From positions 26,004 to 90,003 of the forward strand of contig BBXU01000533.1 in the NCBI GenBank assembly GCA_001598975.1: DNA of 64,000 bases, written 5' to 3'. This document shows positions 58,748 through 64,000 of the stretch, one piece after another; the first letter of the stretch is position 1; every line of letters begins with the position of its first letter. The DNA is from Parachlorella kessleri. Its lineage: Eukaryota > Chlorophyta > Trebouxiophyceae > Chlorellales > Chlorellaceae. Position numbers and translations under genes: made by a program. Below the pieces are notes generated by a model. The model had not been told where the DNA came from and did not search any database. It saw nothing but the letters and a program-made list of their open reading frames with translations.

Positions 58748-60060
58748 CTTACTGAAGGGAGAGCCCTGGCCTAATGGGTCAGCGTTAGTGGAGGCGCCAC
58801 TCGCAAGGCTGCTGCTTGCAAGGAATGTTGTGCTTGCTGACTAGCTAGGGACGGGTGGATGCTGTGGCAGGCATAAGGTATCCGCCTTCTGCTTGGAAAG
58901 GATAAGTAGGAAGCGCATTTGTGCTCGCCCTTTCTTCAAACATATCGTGGCAGTGCTGTACCATCTATTCGTGCTCAGCGCAGCTGTTGAACATTACTCA
59001 GGACAATGTGTCCTCCCAATATCTATCAGTTACAATTGTCTCAGACTATGCTTTGGTGTGCAAGCCTTTGTTCTGTGTACTTTCTCAGACTGTGCCTACA
59101 GTTGGCAAGAAATGTCATTAGGTTGTGCGTTACAACCTATTCGGCTGGAAACTTCCAGTTGGTGTATGCCCATCTGTCTGTGTAGTTTTCCTGGTGCCAG
59201 TTTTCCCTGCATGGCATCGTAGTGACATTCATCTGCTCAGCGTGTGCGCAGCAGCACTGCAATTCCTGTGTGGCTGCTTAGCAAGTTCTAATGTAGGGAC
59301 GGTAGGGTGTCTCTAGACCATTGATGAGTCTACCTTAGCTGTTGGTGTGAGAACACCTCGTTGGAATCCGACGCTACCTCAATGATGAGTGCTCCAGCAG
59401 CAGCAACAGTCAGTCAGTCTCTGTCCTGCTCTGCCCTTGAGCTTGGCCATGCTGGTCTGGCACTAGCCAGGTAGAGAGCAGGGGGCGCAGGGGCTGCAAG
59501 TGATATGACAGCAACATGTGCCGCTTGCATCCTCCTCGCACACTGTTAGTCCCAGCCTGGCAGGATGGTAGACTGCTATTAGTAATGGCGGCAGCTAGTG
59601 CGAACAGGGAGTGAAAGGTGAGCTGTTCCCTGTTAGGATGGTAGACTTCCCTCCCCCAGGCCAAGCTGCTAGGGGCCACTAACCAGGTACGTACCTGCCC
59701 TGTGCCCCTGTTCAAATGCGCTCTGGCGGCACCTTTTAGGCTGCTGCCCCGGCACCCTCGCCTTTCTTCTCAAGAGATTACTAAGTGAGGCCCACATCCC
59801 AGGCCTCTCGCAAGCTGGTCTTTGTCTGGCCTTGCCTAGTAACGCCTGACAGCGTGGGCGGAAAGAGGTCTCCAAACTATCCTGACAGCTGTGCGCAGTC
59901 ACGCCTGCTGAGGGCACCGGCCACCCCAGCCCCTCCCTTTTTTCTCAGTCAACTTTTAAGAGTCGCTGCCCCAGCTGCGCACTCCGTGTGGCCTGTTGAG
60001 AGCTGTTGCCGCCGGCCCCAAGCTCCCAGGCCCAGGCTAGGGTCAATATAGAGCGTATGC
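58748..60060. other. Convergent intergenic region
   Basis: Two genes end here. 58880-59300 is relatively AT-rich. A partial dispersed repeat copy lies at 59583-59625. No gene seen. Confidence 0.4.
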
Positions 60061-63000
60061 TCATGGCAGGGGTAGCTGCCGGAGTTGTGCGGTCCGCAGC
60101 CTGTTGAATGCTGCTGCCAGCTCAAACCTGCGGGGCCGAGCCAGGTTGCCGGGCTTGGAGCGGCCAGCCAGAGCATCCACGCCCTGCACAGCACGCACAG
60201 CAGACTGCCTGCAGTACCTGCGCTGGACGTGGACAGCCCACACAACACCCTAGCATAAACACATGGTCAGGACAGACAATATGAACTCGAAGGCCCCGTA
60301 CCTCTGGCTTTGCCGAGCCACCGGCCAAATCCTTCTGCTGATTGCCGCAGCATATGCTTTGCACAGCTCCCTGCCAACCCACCAGGGCCCACTCCACCCT
60401 TGTAACAAACCCCCGACTAATCACATACCTCCCTAGCCATGTCCCCTCCAGCTGGTCCACACCCGACGCAGCTCCCTGCAACCCCTCCGATGCTCGCTCC
60501 TCCCCCTTCTAAAATCCTGCCTAATCCCCCCCCCACCACACACACACCCAAAAACATCCAGAAAAAACCCTACATACCTCTCTGTCCATGTCCTCCTCCA
60601 GCTGGTCCAGCACCTGGCGCAGCTCCCTGCCACCCCTCCACGCCCCGCCCAGCAGCCGCTTGGCTGCCAGCAGGGCATCTGCCACCGCCCGGGTCTGCGA
60701 CACCTCCACCAGCTGCTCCACGGCGCTGCAAGATTGGAGGACAGGCGGGGAGGTAGGACACAGTTGGGTGATGCCTTTTGAGTTGTCTGCACGGCGGCTG
60801 CAAGACTGGAGGACAGGCGGGGAGGTCGGACATAGTTGTGTGATTCCTCTTGTGCAGAGACAATGGAGTCCACAGGGGAGCACCACCCCCCGCTATGGTA
60901 CACCTGGGACTCCCAGGAAAAACACCATTGCTTGCCTGGTCTAATGTCTGCAAGGTCTGCTAACCCCACAGCGTACCTGCCTGGCACGGCCACACTGGTT
61001 TTGAGTGGGAGTTCCTGTTACGTGCCCGTCCCGTTCCTAAGGTTGGTGCCTGGTTTTTTAGGTAGCACTCTCGGCTTCCAGGGCCCCCACTTGCCTAAGG
61101 TCTAGCTCTTCCTGGTCCAGCTGTATGGTGTGACGTGTGCGGGTCTTGACACGCAGATCACGGCCACCATACCCTGCAGGGCGCAAAAGGCAACATGCAA
61201 TCAGCTCTATGGCATGGTCTGGTTGCGTTCTGACATCGAAATGGTAGCCCCCAAGTCCCGTGCAGCAGCTGGCATTGATGCATGGTGCAACAACTTTCCA
61301 TGGGTGGCTCAAAGTCATGACTGGCCCGGCAGGCTGGCAGCCTTGGGCGCTTGCTTGCGCGTAGGAAGGAGAGCTCGGGGGATGGGCATGGCCGCCCCAC
61401 TTGACCTTACCGTGCCACCTGCAGCAGCAGGATCTCATCCATCCAAGCATCTTCCAAGCACCCTCACCTGGCTGCGTGCCGGGTGCACTGAGAGCGTCAG
61501 CCCTGGGGCTTGACAGGGCCGCACTCAGGGCTTCGCTTCTGTCCTACACTTCCACACGCCTCCACCCTTCACCTGAGTGTGCCGGGTGCACCGACAGCAG
61601 CCGACGTGGCGTGACAGGGCCGCACTCAGGCTTCGGTCACTCCCTGCACCTTCACCCTTACCTGATTGTGCCGGATGCACCGACAGCAGCAGCCGTGGCG
61701 TGACAGGGCCGCACTCAGGCTTCGCTCACTCCCTGCACCTCCACCCTTACCTGACTATGCCGGGTGCACCGACAGCCGTGGCATGGCGTGACAATGCCGC
61801 AATATGGCTTAGCTCTGTCCCTACACCTCCACCCTTACCTGATTGTGCCGGGTGCACCGACAGCAGCAGCCGTGGCGTGACAGGGCCATAGTCTTGGTCG
61901 TGCGCCACGCTGCCTGTCAGCCCCGCAAACCGCTTCGCAATGGCCTGGGCCTCGTGCGTCACGTCTTTCGGGAGATATGAGTCCATGCAGACCACGGTAT
62001 CTGCATGCATGCAGGTACCGCATTACCTCATCCCCTGTTTACCAACATAGTGGGGGGGTGTGGGCCTCTGTGGACGCCCACTTGGGGAGGGAAAAGCCCA
62101 TGCAAGTTGCAACGACCCCTTACCTTAGAGACCAGCCTAAACACAGCCATTAAAAGATGTTGAGAGGACCCAGCAGGCAGGTACCCTTCCCCCGTAGTGA
62201 CATGTCATGACACGCATGGCAAGGAGGCTGAGCTACCCCCAAGCTGCAAGTGCTCCTCTGACACCTCCGCCCCTCGCCACTTCCGCTGACTCTCGTGTGG
62301 TCTAGTCTTACAGCTTTCCACCACCCTTGCGGGTCACTCACAACCCTGTCACACCTAGAAGTGCAATCTCAACCGGGCTGCTACTACTTCCGCTGACTCA
62401 CCCGCCACATCAAAGTACTCCCCAGAGCCGCCGATGACTCACCCGTCACTTCCGCTGACTCACCCGCCCCTTCCACTACCTCACCCGCCACTTCTACTGA
62501 CTTACCCGCCACATCCACTGACTCACCCGCCACATCAAAGTACTCCCCCGAGCCGCCGATGACCAGCACGCACGACACCCCCCTGCCCGCCAGCGCCCGG
62601 ATCTTACTAATGAAGGGGGTAATGGGCTCCTTGTCGCGGCTCACCAGCTCCTGCATGGGTGAACATGGCACTCACACACCCAGACAGCGCGTACTCCGTG
62701 GGTTCAGGGGAGACATCCTCCCGTCCCCCGTCCGGCTTCCTACCTTGTCGTGGTGTGCTGCGAGCAAGACTCACAGTAGAGATAGCACAGTGTGGAGACG
62801 AACAAAACACCTAGATCAAGGGCGCCTACTTCCCGGTAGGTGACGAGCACGCGGCAATGTAGGCTGTAGATGTGGGTCATACAAATATCTGGTACACGGC
62901 AGTGACTGCCTGCCCAGTAGCAGCCTGTTGGAGATTGCACTTGCAGGTGTGACAAGATTGTGGCTGACACGCAAGGGTGGCGGAAAGCTGTAAGCCTAGC

Positions 63001-64000
63001 CGAAACATATAGGTATCCACTTTTGAGGTCACTAGGCCCCCCCTCTACACCCACCCACCCATAGCCAACAACCACCCAGCGTGCCATGCACGCCTCAGAA
63101 GCGGGGCCCTATCCCTTGGGTGGGTGCTATCGAAGCCGACAATGTTGCTGGGTGGGGCATGATCACGCAAGGAGCAGAATCCCTTGCACCCCAACACGCT
63201 GCACGCCCAGCGAAGGGCACCCAAGACCATTGCACACAACAAAAACCACCTACGTTTGCTCCCAATGAATACAAAACGCAGTCCTAGCTCGGCCTGAATG
63301 CAGCACAGGGCCTGGGCTGACACACCAGGGAGCACCCTGTTCGCACTACCTGCCACCCTTACTACCAACAGCAGCGGCCTGACCTGCATGCGAGCGTCGC
63401 GTATCATGAAGTTGGTGGCGCTGGTGTCCTCGTCTATGAGCAGCGTGGTGGCCCCTACCTCCAGCGCCTCTTGGATGTTGGCGGCCTGCAGGGGTATCTT
63501 CTTGAATTTGCTGGCATATGTCGGAAAATACAACATGGCCCCCACCTCCAGCACCTCTTGGATGTTGGCGGCCTGCAGGGGTATCTTCTTGAATTTGCTG
63601 GCATATGTCGGAAAATACAACATGGCCCCCACCTCCAGCACCTCTTGGATTTTGACGGCCTGCAGGGGTATCCAGCCGGGGATGCTGGAATCTAATGTGC
63701 AACCCCCGCCTCCGGCGCCTCCTGGACGGTGTTGGCGGCCCGCAAGGGTTCACACATCAGCGCCCCAGAGAGCAGCGGGTCTCCTGGCTGCACTGCTGTC
63801 AGGGAAAGCTTTGCTGTTGTGGGTGTGCCATCACACCACCCTCCAGGGTCTCCCACCCAGGAAATGCTGGCCAAGGCGCGAAGTGTCTTACTAGCAGCGG
63901 CTCGGCTGTGCTTGCCGCAGGGCATGCTACTACAAGGAGGCTCTCCGCGCGCACATGTGCTACCACAACCGGAAGGGTCACTCACCAGAGCCATGCCCCC
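60061..64000 (-). CDS. Predicted ATPase of the ABC class (PF09818 type), C-terminal half; runs off the right edge
   Basis: Exons (minus): 63485-63384, 62650-62527, 62000-61839, 61173-61095, 60725-60578, 60222-60061; phases agree. Conserved pieces in order: AANIQEALEVGATTLLIDED then TSATNFMIRDARMQ (Walker B-like and the family's signature), ELVSRDKEPITPFISKIRAL, CVLVIGGSGEYFDVADTVV, MDSYLPKDVTHEAQAIA, GRDLRVKTRTRHTIQL, LDLSAVEQLVEVSQTRAVA, KPGNLARPRRFELAAAFNRL, then the stop. The P-loop half must lie beyond 64000; the stretch 63486-64000 holds intron, repeats and an exon end (GGMAL|GTGAGT at about 63987) that I could not place. Members are soluble ATPases of unknown role in bacteria, algae and plants. 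The donor after 61095 is GC (TAG|GCAAGT), forced by frame. Splice sites of four exons are multiplied in tandem. Confidence 0.86.
60422..60848 (-). repeat. Duplicated borders of one ATPase exon
   Basis: The exon end and donor (60571-60655) recur with changes at 60422-60495, and the intron piece just before the exon (60726-60776) recurs at 60798-60848. Confidence 0.75.
61460..61900 (-). repeat. Five tandem copies (88-105 bp) of an ATPase exon end and donor
   Basis: Each copy, read on the minus strand, ends ...GGTGCACCCGGCACA.TCAG|GT(A/G)AGG-like. Donors fall after 61839 (used), 61751, 61662, 61573 and 61468; spacings 88, 89, 89, 105. Confidence 0.88.
62399..62535 (-). repeat. Array of six splice donors with 21-nt period in the ATPase gene
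   Basis: Units of 21 nt, each starting GGTGAGT or GGTAAGT and ending GGCG-like. Donor positions (last exon base) 62527, 62506, 62485, 62464, 62443 and 62402. The first five are all phase 1; the last is 41 nt further and out of frame. Confidence 0.9.
63470..63745 (-). repeat. Tandem copies (87 bp) of an ATPase acceptor and exon start
   Basis: Three near-identical units, acceptor CCCCTGCAG then GCCGCCAACATCCAAGAG, exon starts at 63485, 63572 and 63659; a fourth, diverged copy at about 63692-63740 has lost its AG. Inside each unit the intron-like text (TTGTATTTTCCGACATATGC) stays open. Confidence 0.9.

Noticed and set aside
61460..63745. CRISPR-like array of spaced repeats
   Set aside because: The units are contiguous copies of exon-intron borders, not short palindromic repeats with unique spacers.

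Overview
The window is nuclear DNA of a green alga, most likely a chlorophyte of the Trebouxiophyceae type. This rests on intron-dense genes with short exons and TGCAG acceptors, plant-type chloroplast genes (plastid ribosomal protein PSRP-3/Ycf65, a PAM71-like thylakoid transporter, homogentisate phytyltransferase) and algal-style proline-rich LRR proteins. Nothing prokaryotic, viral or organellar was seen. I read gene models by joining exons whose splice phases and protein motifs agree; about 100 introns are placed. Most of the main models sum to a whole number of codons, so internal exons are usually secure, while start codons are less so.

Layout. 169-318 (-): one exon of a gene running off the left edge. 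946-10908 (+): LRR receptor-like kinase. 11227-13232 (+): unrecognised 376-residue protein. 14226-17216 (-): casein-kinase-1-like kinase. 17407-18633 (+): small coiled-coil protein. 18837-20910 (-) and 21158-23384 (+): divergent pair of plastid genes, PSRP-3 and a PAM71/GDT1-type transporter. 24619-27640 (-): homogentisate phytyltransferase (tocopherol synthesis). 28237-29857 (-): Stealth-family sugar-phosphate transferase. 30677-34272 and 36343-41092 (-): tandem paralogues A and B, an unrecognised family of type I membrane proteins. 42622-46088 (-): a two-domain METTL2-type methyltransferase. 46224-49420 (+): WDR53-like beta-propeller, sharing a 135-bp gap with the methyltransferase. 50311-50832 (-): doubtful small gene. 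51646-54420 (+): secreted LRR protein. 55723-58747 (+): Rolling-stone-like multi-pass membrane protein. 60061 to the right edge (-): predicted ATPase of the ABC class (PF09818 type).

The most unusual signal is not a gene. At many exon-intron boundaries the boundary itself has been copied in tandem. The ATPase gene is extreme: six donor sites (five spaced exactly 21 nt, all in frame) at 62399-62535, five donor copies at 61460-61900, and three acceptor copies exactly 87 nt apart and in frame at 63476-63660. Paralogues A and B and both LRR genes carry smaller versions. Five introns have frame-proven GC donors, with a sixth possible. Together these suggest a genome in which tandem duplication keeps making spare splice sites, which could supply alternative isoforms or new introns. 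The A/B membrane family is the best candidate for an undescribed protein family.
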